64,000 nt of DNA, from the NCBI GenBank assembly GCA_950097015.1, contig CATNEN010000038.1:27131001-27195000 (forward strand), given 5' to 3'. The notes beneath the pieces were generated by a model that worked only from the letters and a program-made list of their open reading frames with translations, was not told where the DNA came from and did not search any database. Within the stretch, counting starts at the first letter, position 1. Each line of letters starts with the position of its first letter. The position numbers were made by a program, and so were the translations under genes. This DNA comes from Macrostomum hystrix. Lineage: Eukaryota > Platyhelminthes > Macrostomidae. Shown here one piece after another: positions 23,791-34,984 of this stretch.

Positions 23791-23798
23791 TATACAGT

Positions 23799-24071
23799 CA
23801 GTGGCAGATCCAGGAATTTTGTTTTGGGGCGGTCTGTCAGGGGAGCGCCATGAGAATCACAGAGTGGGTGCCAGCGGCCGAAAAAGGGCGCCAGGAGCCA
23901 AGAAAGGGCGCCAGCGGCTGAAAAACGGGAGCCAGCGGCTGAAAAAGGGGCGCCAGCGGCCGAAAAGGGGCGCCAGTGCTGCGACTGGCGCCCCTGGTGG
24001 GGGCATCTTATTCCCATGATTAAAATTTATGGGGGCGACTGCCCCCCCGCCCCCCCCTAAATCTGCCTCTG
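23799..24071. mobile_element. Complete hAT-type MITE with 8-bp target duplication
   Basis: A 273-bp non-autonomous element. The left end is CAGTGGCAGATCCAGG and the right end, inverted, is CAGAGGCAGATTTAGG (13 of 16 match). It is flanked by perfect 8-bp direct repeats tatacagt at 23791-23798 and 24072-24079, the hAT signature. Inside are imperfect about 20-bp units (ggcgccagcggctgaaaa) and a perfect 11-bp-stem hairpin at 23967-23994. The short frames across it on both strands are not genes. Confidence 0.85.
23967..23994. other. Perfect hairpin inside the MITE
   Basis: ggggcgccagt, a six-base loop gctgcg, then the exact reverse complement actggcgcccc. Confidence 0.85.
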
Positions 24072-24223
24072 TATACAGTATGCATGTACACGCGTATACA
24101 TAAGGAAAATAGCCATGGCATAACAATAACAATGTCAAAGAAACAAAATTAAACTGTTTCAGAGTTCAGAGTTAGACAGGTCAAGGTCAATTCGTGACTA
24201 CTTTTCTATTAATTGCTTGCGAG

Positions 24224-25264
24224 TCACCTCAAGGCCTGGGGATACACCACATTCTTCGTTCTTCCCCTTGGTGCGAAAATGAATAGGCCAGCTGGAGTTC
24301 CAACACGGGAGCAGGCGACATAAAGCTGCCCATGCGAGAAGCAAGGAGTCTCCAGGTTGATGCCAGCTACCTTCAGCGACTGTCCCTGAGCCTTGTTAAT
24401 AGTCATCGCAAAGCACACTCTCACAGGGAACTGCAGTCGCTTGAACTGAAATGGCAGGTCCGTGGGGATAATTGGAATCCGGGGAATGAACACAGACTCT
24501 CCTCTGCCAGATCCAGTCATTATCGTGGCCTCAATCACGTGTGGGAAGAGCCGCCTGACTATCAGTCTGGTGCCGTTACACAGCCTTGGCGCATTCAGGT
24601 TGCGGAGGAGCATAATTGGTGCCCCAACTTTCAGCTGCAAGTTGTGCGATGGAGTTCCAGGAGGATCTAGAGAGTTCAGAAACTCAACAGGATACTCCAC
24701 AGCGGTGTCATCAGTCAACGTTGTATCAATTGACTTGTAGGTGAAAACTGCACCTGGCAACTCCTGAAGCAGTTGGTAGTTAATTTCGTTGGCGGCATCA
24801 TTTCTAGGACACAGAATTGCCCTCTCTGACAGCCAGTCAACGTCAGCATATCGAACCATCAGGTTCGGGTAAACTTTTGCCTTGAGCTCCTGCACTGACT
24901 GCACAATGGTTCCGATTGTAGCGATCGATGACTGCCCATCCTCGGTGCTAATCTCCAGCAGACCATTGCCGATTCGCAATAGATTGGCAGAGAACTCATG
25001 AGCTGTTTCGTCTCCTTGAATTGTAGCTCTCATGTTTGTTCGTAGGTGCAACTTCACAACCGATGGCCACAGGTGAGATGATTTTAGGCAAGCATTAATC
25101 TCATCAGCAGGAGTGCCACGCGGAATCACAGGCAGCGTCTGTCTAAAGTCTCCAGACAGCAGCAGAGTGACACCACCCATCAGTTGATCGCCAGCCTCTC
25201 TCTTTCTTCTATCCCAGGCTGGCTGGAGAGAAATATCGCCCTGCGCACTGGGACGCCACCGCAC
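24224..25264 (-). pseudogene. Truncated Helitron helicase (PIF1-like), C-terminal half
   Basis: A 346-codon intact frame encodes the C-terminal part of a RepHel PIF1/RecD-like helicase, which unwinds DNA during rolling-circle transposition. Visible landmarks are LLSGDFRQTLPVIPRGT (motif III region), LRTNMRA (motif IV), ERAILCPRND, GAPIMLLRNLN, AMTINKAQGQSLK (motif V) and LYVACSRV (motif VI). It ends in a typical TKNVVYPQALR tail. The Walker A and B part and the HUH nuclease are absent, and upstream sequence is leader rather than coding. It cannot be autonomous. The absence of stops over 346 codons suggests a fairly recent insertion. Confidence 0.85.
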
Positions 25265-25826
25265 TCACCGCACTCAGTCTCAGTGCTGCTTGGGGGCCAG
25301 TAGACAATCTAGGGGTTTGGGCTGTGTACATTCACGGCTTGAAATACAATGTACAGTCTGGGGCTTCGGCGCCCGGGGAAGGGAGGGGGTGGCTGTAATA
25401 AAATTTGGCCCGCAGAGTGGCGGAGGGGAGTTGGGGTGGCTGTCCTCGGAAAACAAAAAGTGACTCACTTTGAGATGATGCAGCTTTGCTCTGGATTGAG
25501 TAGAGATGTTCAAAATTGACAGCATTGTTGGAAAACATGTAAAGTGTAAGTGGATCAAATTTGGAGAAAATCTGACAAAGTGGGGCGACGATATGTCAAA
25601 TTGAGTGATTTTTTGACGATTTTTGAGCAGTTTTATGCACTTTTGAGCAGGAAGGAAATGATTTTTCGGGAATTTGAGTAGCCTATTGCACTCAGCGTAG
25701 GTGGTTTTAGGTATGTGCAAAGTTTGGTGCGATTTGGTTGAGCGGTTTCGGCGTCCATAAAGACAAAAGGTTGCACACACACACACACACACAGACAGAC
25801 AGAGTTTTCACTTTTATATATATAGA
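24224..25826 (-). mobile_element. Internally deleted Helitron
   Basis: On the minus strand the element appears to begin at 25826 with TCTATATATATAAAAG, the TC start expected of Helitrons. It then has a CA/TG microsatellite (25775-25792) and a leader of about 500 bp before the C-terminal half of a Helitron helicase. The Rep (HUH) domain and the N-terminal helicase half are missing. I could not identify the CTRR 3' end; it probably lies between 24080 and 24223. Confidence 0.6.
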
Positions 25827-26330
25827 TTTATATTTGCCATAACAACAACCTGGCAAACAACACAATCATCCATTGCTTTGCCCTCCCTTTAGAATTCACA
25901 AAGACTTAAATTCTGATCCATAGAAAAGAACACTTAACATTTTTGAAAACTTCCATTAATGATAATATTAAACAAAAATTGAATGTTTACTAAAATTATA
26001 TAAATGTTTAGCATCATAAATACACTTTTTATAATAAAAAATGTTTAAGAAAGAATATTTTAACAGTTGTTAGGCCTATATATTTTTTAAAAAGTTGTTT
26101 TGTTTGACAGCAGATGAAATGACTGCAGACTAAATGACCACACACCTGTTTAACTAGTCTACTTCCAAAAATTTCAGAAATACTAAAGACAATTATTGTC
26201 CTAATAGGGCCTATACAATTTTTTTGTTTTTCAGATTTTCAGTTTTAAGCTCAATAATGTGTTCTCTTTTTATATATATTCTTCTTTTCACTATTTATTT
26301 ATGTACAAATCAATATATTATATTATCTTC

Positions 26331-26361
<31 letters not shown>

Positions 26362-27998
26362 CTATAGTTCTAAGCTTGAGCAATTATATAGACAATTCCT
26401 GAGAGGAACCAATAAAAATAGAGTTATTTTAATAAAACCCAATATATTGACTAGACAATTCTTTGTTCATTAGTATCCCTAAATACATTTTGAATCATAA
26501 AAACCAGTGCACAATTTCAAAGGGTGTCTTGCTGCTTGGAGACAATATAATTACCTAATGATAGGCCTAACAAAGTGATTTAATAATATTAAATAGGTGT
26601 CAATTTATTTAAATATAGTGATGAAAATTTTTAAGTAAAATTAGAAATTGGCTTATATAAAAAGCTGAGGGTTATCCTACAAAAAATAGAAATCTCCCAG
26701 AAACAAAAGTTTGCAATAAGCATAAATTGATAGTCAGCAAAAAGCCTGCAACAATAAAATGATGATGCAGATGTAGAATTAGAATAAGCCTTTGATAATT
26801 TTGGTCAGTGCTGGTTCAATACAGGCCCAATGATCTTTCAAGAAGTCTGCTGGTTTGGATATATTTTATAGGTCAGATTTAAAACGAATTCATGACCACT
26901 TAAAAAATAGTTACAAAAACTTTAACAATATTTCTCTAATTTACTTTAATTGGACAGATAGCTGACATAGCCTAGCAGCCACTAGGCCTAATGTGCATTG
27001 CCATGGAACTGGACCTAGAATGACAGCTTACATGTTGAAGATACATGTAGGGCCTACAAAATTTTTTTATTGCAAACAGTTTCGATTTTAGAAGATAAAT
27101 ATTAACTTAAGCTAGGCCTAAAGCCACTAGTACTATTTGACTATAGGCCGACATTTGAAAAAGAAGATAATGTTGCAGAAAATCAAACGTTAAAAAAGAC
27201 TTGCTTTGAATATAAAGCACCAACGAGTAACGCAAGCAATCCTAAAATAAAAAAAATTCACAGCTTTAGATGAAATTTAAAATCGTCCAATATCCACTCC
27301 ACATTGCATTTTTCTAGGAAACAGTTTTTCAAAAAATGTACGATTTTTCAGTTTAACTAAAGTCTACAGTAGTCTTAGACTCCTTGTACACTAGTCTGGA
27401 CTGCAGCTGCAGCTAGGGCTAAAAGAGGTAATTAGGTTATTAGACTAACGACAATGTAAAATTACGTGTGATGTCACATATCTCCGTGAACTTTACTCTT
27501 TAAACATTAAAATATTCGTTTGCAGTGCCACCAAGTAGCTAGGTTTGGTGACACGGATTAACTTTTTATCGCGAGCATCAGTAAAAATAACGAACATTCG
27601 TGTGTTTTAGCCTCGTTTGATGTCAGTGTGTAAGAGCCTTGAGCGCCACACTGTTATTAACTAAGAAGAGATAAAGATGAACTTTTCCGGTACATTCGTA
27701 CAGTTAGTAACAAATTTTTACCACATTTCAAATTTTTTAATTTTTTGGTACAGCCTTTATATTTTACTTTAAAACATTTTTTTCATAAAAAGCTACAATT
27801 TTTTTTTGTTTTATTGTTTGCAATTAAATAGAACTTTCTCGGTCTGCAGAAAGGTTCTTTCTTGAACTTACAATTTAACTTTGTGCTATTTTTCGTTATC
27901 GATATCATCGTTGAGCGAAAACGATTTGTAACTGTAGCTGTGATTTTGCGTTGTAATTTTGTTTTTAGACTTCCATCAGAGCCTAAATATTATCTATT
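25827..27998. other. AT-rich flank and probable promoter region of the CD164-like gene
   Basis: Contains a (TA)n microsatellite at about 26337-26359. Otherwise unique and AT-rich. The last about 500 bp (27480-27998) must hold the promoter and 5' UTR of the downstream gene; no clear TATA box was seen. Confidence 0.4.
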
Positions 27999-28056
27999 AT
28001 GGCAGGAACTATGTGGATTAAGCTGCTTTTAATTGTTGCTGCAAGTTTTCTTAAGT
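27999..28056 (+). CDS. CD164: Exon 1 of the CD164-like gene (signal peptide)
   Basis: ATG followed by a hydrophobic core; donor CTTAAGT|GTAAGT, phase 1. A second ATG four codons on would leave the signal core intact. Confidence 0.75.
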
Positions 28057-30981
28057 GTAAGTAATGTTTTGTTATTTCTTCTACTGTCACAATACAGTGC
28101 TACGGAGTAATTGGCTAAAGATCCCAATGGCAATGCACAAATTTAGAGTAAGTAGCTAACATGCGGTCAGTACCGCACACTAAATATTCTACTGGCTCAT
28201 ATACTACCTAGGCCCTACTGAAAAAGTAAGATGTGGTTTAACACAAGGTCAATCACTACACTCTAATTAATTTGAATTAATTAGCAGTTAGTATATTAGT
28301 GCAGGGGACAAACTGCACATTAAACTGCATGTTACTAACAATTCTAAATTTGTGCATTGCTGTGTATATTGGTAGGGTCTCCAGTGAGAAATTAAAAATA
28401 AAAAAATTCCATCTTTTTGGTTTTCTTGTGTTACAGATCTTGCTTGTCTAAATTAAAGGACACCTCACTCATCAAAATTGGTCAAGTAATAAAAAAGTTA
28501 TTACTACTTTTAATCAACATTTTAGTTGTTTTCTTAATGTATTTTTTCCATAATGGGCTGTGATCCAGATGACTGGATAGATTTGACTTGGAAAACAAAA
28601 AATTGCAATAACTTTTTTATTTTTTAATGGATTTTAAAAGTTCCAAAAGCATATAGTTTATTTTTTGTTATCTACACTAGTTATACTGAGTATAACACTC
28701 AGTATTAAAGTATTAAATTTCAATTTTACATTGAATAGGATTACTATGCTGAAAAGATGTGTTTCTTTGTTTAGAATATAAAACTCTCTAAAGAAGTGGC
28801 AAAGCTATACATATTCCATAGGTTAACAAATAAACCTTGCATAGACATCAATTTACTATTTACAGTCAATTACAAAAGCCATCTGAAATGAGTAAAGGGG
28901 GTACATTAGAGAAACATGTATCTAGGAGATTCCGCTAAAGGAAAATAAAAAGGTTTGAGTATATCATATTCTGTATAAAATTCTACATAAAATTTGAATG
29001 ATATACACTTGGAAAACACTATAAACAATGATTGAAAAAAAAGAAAAAGAAAAGTTCAACCAAAAAAATTGCAAATTGAAAAAAATCTTCTACTAAAAAA
29101 TATTTGTTAGCCTAATATCAATTTTTATATCCTCATTCTTAATTTATAATTTGTTTATTTCAGACATTCAGTATCAATGTATTACAAAAATTTTTAAGTT
29201 CTACGTTAGGTAGTTTTTTCTCAATTTTGATCACACTGCAAATACTTTAACAAATAAAACTAATTTTGGCACCATATAACTATTTTGTTTTTGCACTAAT
29301 TGTAGTGTATAAACACTTGTTGTAAAGTAATTTTTTTCTTGTAAAGGCTTTATTTTCTTAACATAAAATTTATGTTCTTTGTTTTCATCAGAATATAGTA
29401 TTGTCTTTTAACTTTGTCTTTTTTTCAGTTTTTTTTCACTCACTAGAATCCCTAATCTTGGACCTAATCATTTAAATAGTCAAATTAGAGTTTTGTTGGT
29501 GTTTGAGATATGAGTACACTTTAATTTTGTTTAACATGTATATATGGGGAATAACACACCACAAAAGTCATATACCCCCAGTCAAACATGCTTAGAAGCA
29601 TAGCTGGTTGTGCATATAATGCCTCAACTAAGAGGCACAGTAAATAATTCTTGATCTATTGAGTATTTTATATGCTACAATTAAAATATATGATGAATGC
29701 GAACTCTAATAATGTTGCCAAAAATTCAATTTTTTTAATACTGAAAAATTCATAAAATAAAAAAATAAATGAATGTGCTCGAATACCAATGAAATTCACA
29801 ATTCTCAAATGTTAACAATTACATGTTAATTTCTTTTTTTTAGTATCTAACAACATAAGATACACTTTCATTTGTATATGCAAGGCATAAAATTCTTTAA
29901 TAGTAGATTTTAAGCTAACCTATTATCAATTGTCTAAGTATATTAATAAATATTAATAATCTTCCCTGAGTCTAACCAAACTCAGTACTAATTCCCGAAT
30001 CAGCAACATGAAAATGCTATTTGCAGCCTTCTGAATATCAGCTTCTTTGTGGCTTGCTATCTATTTTTGAGCTTTTGTTCTCTAGTTGTAATTTCTTTAT
30101 CAGTAGGATCTTTGGTGAAAATGTTTATCTCACAGAGAACATGTAGTGCTGTGATAGTGGTTCAGTAAAATATATTCAGCTTCAAGTTTCAGAAAATAAT
30201 TTCAGTTTCTTATATAGCTCAATATAGCTCAAAATATTGCTTAATTAGAAAGTAGGAAAATAAATTACTAGAATTTAGGATAGTTCAGTTTTTTGTTTAA
30301 AACTAGGACACTAAGCCCCCCTTGGGGGGCACTACTGTTCAGACAAAAAAATATTGTGTATTACAGAAGGACAAAACACACCTGAAAATGTACTAAATTC
30401 AATTACCTAAAAAGTTTATAGTGCCTAGAAATTAATTATTCAGTATTTAACATTTTTTAATAAAAAATACATTTTGCCCCACCCCCACCTCTAATACTGA
30501 CTCTTGCATTTTTAAATAATTAGGTAATGCTGGCCCTCTTGATCTTATTGCTAACACAAGCACCACCACTGAGGCCTCAACAATTGTGACTACAACACCT
30601 CCGAGCACCACTGCCAGCACCACACCAGCTGCAAGCACTACAGTAACTGACACAACCGCTACTACCAAAGCTTCAACTACCACAGTGATTGCTACTACTA
30701 CAGTTGCACCAAATACAACAACTTCGGTCTCAACAACCACCAAGCTGCCCACATCAACTGCCACAACCAAGGCCACAACTACTACAACTACCACTACAAC
30801 TGTTGCTCCCACACACGTGGCTAGTACAGCTGCTGGCACAGCCGATAAGGCTGGCGGCCATTTCGATGCCGGAAGCTTCTTTGGCGGCATCGCCCTTGCT
30901 CTGGCCTTGACTGCCATTGGCTTCTTAGCCTTCAGGATCTACAGGAACAGGACTGGCAGGAACAGCTACAATCAGATGTGA
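27999..30981 (+). CDS. CD164: CD164/endolyn-like sialomucin, two exons (171 aa)
   Basis: The exons are 27999-28056 and 30524-30981, with GT-AG ends and phase 1, giving 516 nt and ending in TGA. The protein is a small type I sialomucin. It has a signal peptide (residues 1 to about 20, with WIKLLLIVAASFL) and a Thr/Ser/Pro-rich mucin region to about residue 115, a likely dense O-glycosylation site. A FDAGSFFGGIALALAL membrane anchor (about 138-159) and a short cytosolic tail end in YNQM. The FDA.SF.GGI start of the membrane segment and a terminal YxxPhi lysosomal/endosomal sorting signal are CD164 (endolyn, MUC-24; fly visgun) hallmarks. Family members shuttle between plasma membrane and late endosome/lysosome and act in adhesion. 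The single intron (28057-30523) is AT-rich and free of arrays. A minus-strand Val/Ala frame opposite exon 2 is a shadow. Confidence 0.8.
28057..30523 (+). other. Intron of the CD164-like gene
   Basis: 2467 bp, very AT-rich. It lacks any minisatellite, unlike almost all other introns here of similar size. Confidence 0.7.
30524..30981 (+). CDS. CD164: Exon 2 of the CD164-like gene (mucin, membrane anchor, tail)
   Basis: Acceptor aataattag| then the mucin region, transmembrane segment and YNQM tail, stop TGA at 30979-30981. Confidence 0.85.
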
Positions 30982-31164
30982 GCCAGCTTGCAAGCACGCT
31001 AAATTTAGTAAAAACTATAACAAGCTGACAAACTAAATAGATAATTGTTGGTTTATTCATTTTCGGGTAGGTATAGTTAGTGCTAATCTCTCTTACGAAT
31101 ACACGAATTTTATCCCTCCTTGATCCTCAAATTGTGCTTTAACACCTTTCCAGATTAGATTGTG

Positions 31165-32265
31165 CTTTCCAGATTAGATCCACTACTTGTACTCAATACC
31201 CGAGTCCCAGATGGACTAAATTGTACTCAGCACCCGAGTCCCAGATTGACTAAATTGTACTCAGCACCCGAGTCCCAGATTCACTAAATTGTACTCAGCA
31301 CCCGAGTCCCAGATTCACTAAATTGTACTCAGCACCCGAGTCCAAGATTCACTAAATTGTACTCAGCACCCGAGTCCAAGATTCACTAAATTGTACTCAA
31401 CACCCGAGTCCCAGATTCACTAAATTGTACTCAGCACCCGAGTCCCAGATTCACTAAATTGTACTCAACACCCGAGTCCCAGATTCACTAAATTGTACTC
31501 AGCACCCGAGTCCCAGATTCACTAAATTGTACTCAGCACCCGAGTCCCAGATTCACTAAATTGTACTCAGCACCCGAGTCCCAGATTCACTAAATTGTAC
31601 TCAGCACCCGAGTCCCAGATTCACTAAATTGTACTCAGCACCCGAGTCCAAGATTCACTAAATTGTACTCAACACCCGAGTCCCAGATTCACTAAATTGT
31701 ACTCAACACCCGAGTCCCAGATTCACTAAATTGTACTCAGCACCCGAGTCCCAGATTCACTAAATTGTACTCAGCACCCGAGTCCCAGATTCACTAAATT
31801 GTACTCAGCACCCGAGTCCCAGATTCACTAAATTGTACTCAGCACCCGAGTCCCAGATTCACTAAATTGTACTCAGCACCCGAGTCCCAGATTCACTAAA
31901 TTGTACTCAGCACCCGAGTCCCAGATTCACTAAATTGTACTCAGCACCCGAGTCCCAGATTCACTAAATTGTACTCAGCACCCGAGTCCCAGATTCACTA
32001 AATTGTACTCAGAACCCGAGTCCCAGATTCACTAAATTGTACTCCGAACCCGAGTCCCAGATTCACTAAATTGTACTCAGCACCCGAGTCCCAGATTCAC
32101 TAAATTGTACTCCGAACCCGAGTCCCAGATTCACTAAATTGTACTCAGCACCCGAGTCCCAGATTCACTAAATTGTTCTCAAAACCCGAGTCCCAGATTC
32201 ACTAAATTGTTCTCAAAACCAGAGTCCCAGATTCACTAAATTGTTCTCAAAACCAGAGTCCTTAT
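31165..32265. repeat. 34-bp minisatellite, about 32 copies
   Basis: Units contain cagattcactaaattgtact and cagcacccgagtcc. The 3' edge units are the most diverged (ttctcaaaaccagag). It starts about 180 bp past the CD164-like stop and may lie in the 3' UTR: the first plus-strand AATAAA I noticed downstream is at 33116. Confidence 0.95.
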
Positions 32266-33351
32266 TTTTGTTACTCAAAGGCTTCCAAACTTTTTTAGCA
32301 AACATAAATTTGATATAATATGCCCAAAAACCGTTTTCCTGTTCTGATTTACTCCGTAATGTATTCCAGCAGTTTATGAATTCTAATCAAGCACATATAT
32401 ATTTCCTAACACGTTGAGTTAATTTTCTAGTGATTTTTTGTTGCTCAAAGTAAAAATAAATTGTGGGCCAATAGGGCCAACGTGGTGTCAAGTTTCAAAT
32501 GATTTACTAAATTCGTGTTTATCCTAGAATTTCTGTGTGTAAACTAGCAGCTTTTTGTGGCTTCACATTTTTTGTCGTAGATGCTGGCAAAATCACAGCT
32601 TAATATGAATATTTTGGATGTTAACATTTTTTTAAACAACGGGCGCCCGAAGCATAGGTTTTTTTCGAGTTCTTCTAAAGCATGTATTTGCTAATTCAAG
32701 ATATTTATCATATTTTTTTCTAGCACTTTTACTCACTTCAACTCCCGGCTTGTACTTTTAAATGATCATATTAATGGTCAAGTTGCATACTTCAAGTCTA
32801 ATGCTATTATTAAAAAAGCTGTTCAAATATATTTTGTTGTTTTTCTTAGCAGTAGTTCTTATCGGTCTTTTGTAATTTTTGTTTAACTAAAAGGTTTTTT
32901 TCGCTCCACTGGTTATGATTTTGGCTTGATGTCGGCGAAATGTCTACTATTAATCTATTTCATCAAATTCATCCACTGGCTTACGATTTGTTTCCGTTTA
33001 TTTTACGAGATCGTAAACAAAGCTTGTTTTTTATAGCTAGTTTACATTTTTCTAAGGCCAAAGCTATATTTTTCTGCCAGTACTTCCAGCTTCCATTCCC
33101 TGTGTTTATCCAGCCAATAAAAGTTTCACTGTCACTATTGGTGTTATTTGATAGCTAGTGTTTTTAGCTAGATTCATTCCAGATAAAGTTTTCCTTTGTG
33201 CACTCATTTTTATCTGTTATTTTTCAACTATACATTGCCCTTTCTAAAGAGTAATGTTTAATTATTACAAACATACGATACATCACTCGCTGTCAAATCC
33301 TCATGCTGAAAAAGTCATCAAATTTAACTGATTTAACATCATCCCATGTTA
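32266..33351 (+). other. AT-rich unique sequence with an AATAAA at 33116-33121
   Basis: No coding frame recognised. The AATAAA could be the distal poly(A) signal of the CD164-like gene, which would place the 34-bp array inside its 3' UTR; uncertain. Confidence 0.3.
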
Positions 33352-34453
33352 AATTGTATTTAGCACCCTCCCAGACCCTCAAACTGTATCCAGCACCCTC
33401 CCAGATCCTCAAACTGTATCCAGCGCCCTCCCAGATCCTCAAACTGTATCCAGCACCCTCCCAGATCCTCAAACTGTATCCAGCACCCTCCCAGATCCTC
33501 AAACTGTATCCAGCACCCTCCCAGATCCTCAAACTGTATCCAAACCCTCGCAGATCCTCAAACTGTATCCAGCACCCTCCCAGATCCTCAAACTGTATCC
33601 AGCACCCTCCCAGATCCTCAAACTGTATCCAGCACCCTCCCAGATCCTCAAACTGTATCCAAACCCTCCCAGATCCTCAAACTGTATCCAGCATCCTCCC
33701 AAATCCTCAAACTGTATCCAACACCCTCCCAGATCCTCAAACTGTATCCAGCACCCTCCCAGATCCTCAAACTGTATCCAAACCCTCGCAGATCCTCAAA
33801 CTGTATCCAGCACCCTCCCAGATCCTCAAACTGTATCCAGCACCCTCCCAGATCCTCAAACTGTATCCAGCACCCTCCCAGATCCTCAAACTGTATCCAA
33901 ACCCTCCCAGATCCTCAAACTGTATCCAGCACCCTCGCAGATCCTCAAACTTTATCCAGCACCCTCCCAGGTCCTCAAACTTTATCCAGCACCCTCCCAG
34001 GTCCTCAAACTGTATCCAACATCCTCCCAAATCCTCAAACTGTATCCAACACCCTCCCAGATCCTCAAACTGTATCCAACACCCTCCCAGATCCTCAAAC
34101 TGTATCCAACACCATCCCAGATCCTCAAACTGTATCCAACACCCTCCCAAATCCTCAAACTGTATCCAACACCCTCCCAGACCCTCAAACTGTATCCAAC
34201 ACCCTCCCTGACCCTCAAACTGTATCCAACACCCTCCCTGACCCTCAAACTGTATCCAACACCCTCCCAAATCCTCAAACTGTATCCAACACCCTCCCAG
34301 ATCCTCAAACTGTATCCAACATCCTCCCAAATCCTCAAACTGTATCCAATACCCTCCCAGACCCTCAAACTGTATCCAGCGCCCTCCCAGACCCTCAAAC
34401 TGTATCCAACACCCTCCCAAATCCTCAAACTGTATCCAACACCCTCCCAGACC
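33352..34453. repeat. 30-bp minisatellite, about 37 copies (locus 1)
   Basis: Units contain cccagatcctcaaactgtat and ccagcaccct; deletions of two bases (ccaaaccct) shift the frame in places. Same family as 38310-39620. Confidence 0.97.
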
Positions 34454-34984
34454 GCAAATTCGCAAATTTACTCTTGGATTGCTATATTTAATAGTCAACT
34501 GTTAACGGATGATAGTCAACTGTTTCCGATCAGCAAAGCTTAGGTACAATGCTCTTCAATTTATAAGTGTGTTTTGTATTGTTTAGTAACAAGTCCGCAT
34601 TTGATGTTAGGGTTATTGATAAGCGAAAATGTGACATGAGTACATTTGGTACGAGATTATGTTATAAGACTTAATGTAGCACCTTTCTCTTGGATACATG
34701 ATCCTGTTTATGCATCGCTGAATATAAGGTTGCGTAAACACAGGTAAGCAAATGTACTTTTAAAGTTAAAAGTTATATTTTCGAGCGAAATAAACATCGA
34801 AATATAAACAATATGAGAATCGGCGCTAAAAAAGGGGAAAATTCTACTGAATAATAATTTTATGCTGTACTGTGCATTTATATATTTTAACGCAAACTTC
34901 AGTTGCTTCTGCCAATATGCAACTTTTCTGAGACTATGATTTCTGCTGAGTAACTTTTCAGGATTCGAATGGATTTCTCCTGAG
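34454..34984. other. Unique AT-rich spacer
   Basis: Nothing recognised between the 30-bp and 32-bp arrays. Confidence 0.45.

Noticed and set aside
23723-24138. Short frames on both strands near 24 kb
   Set aside because: They lie within the hAT MITE and read its internal units.
30447-30917. 156-codon minus frame rich in Val/Ala
   Set aside because: Antisense shadow of the Thr-rich exon of the CD164-like gene.
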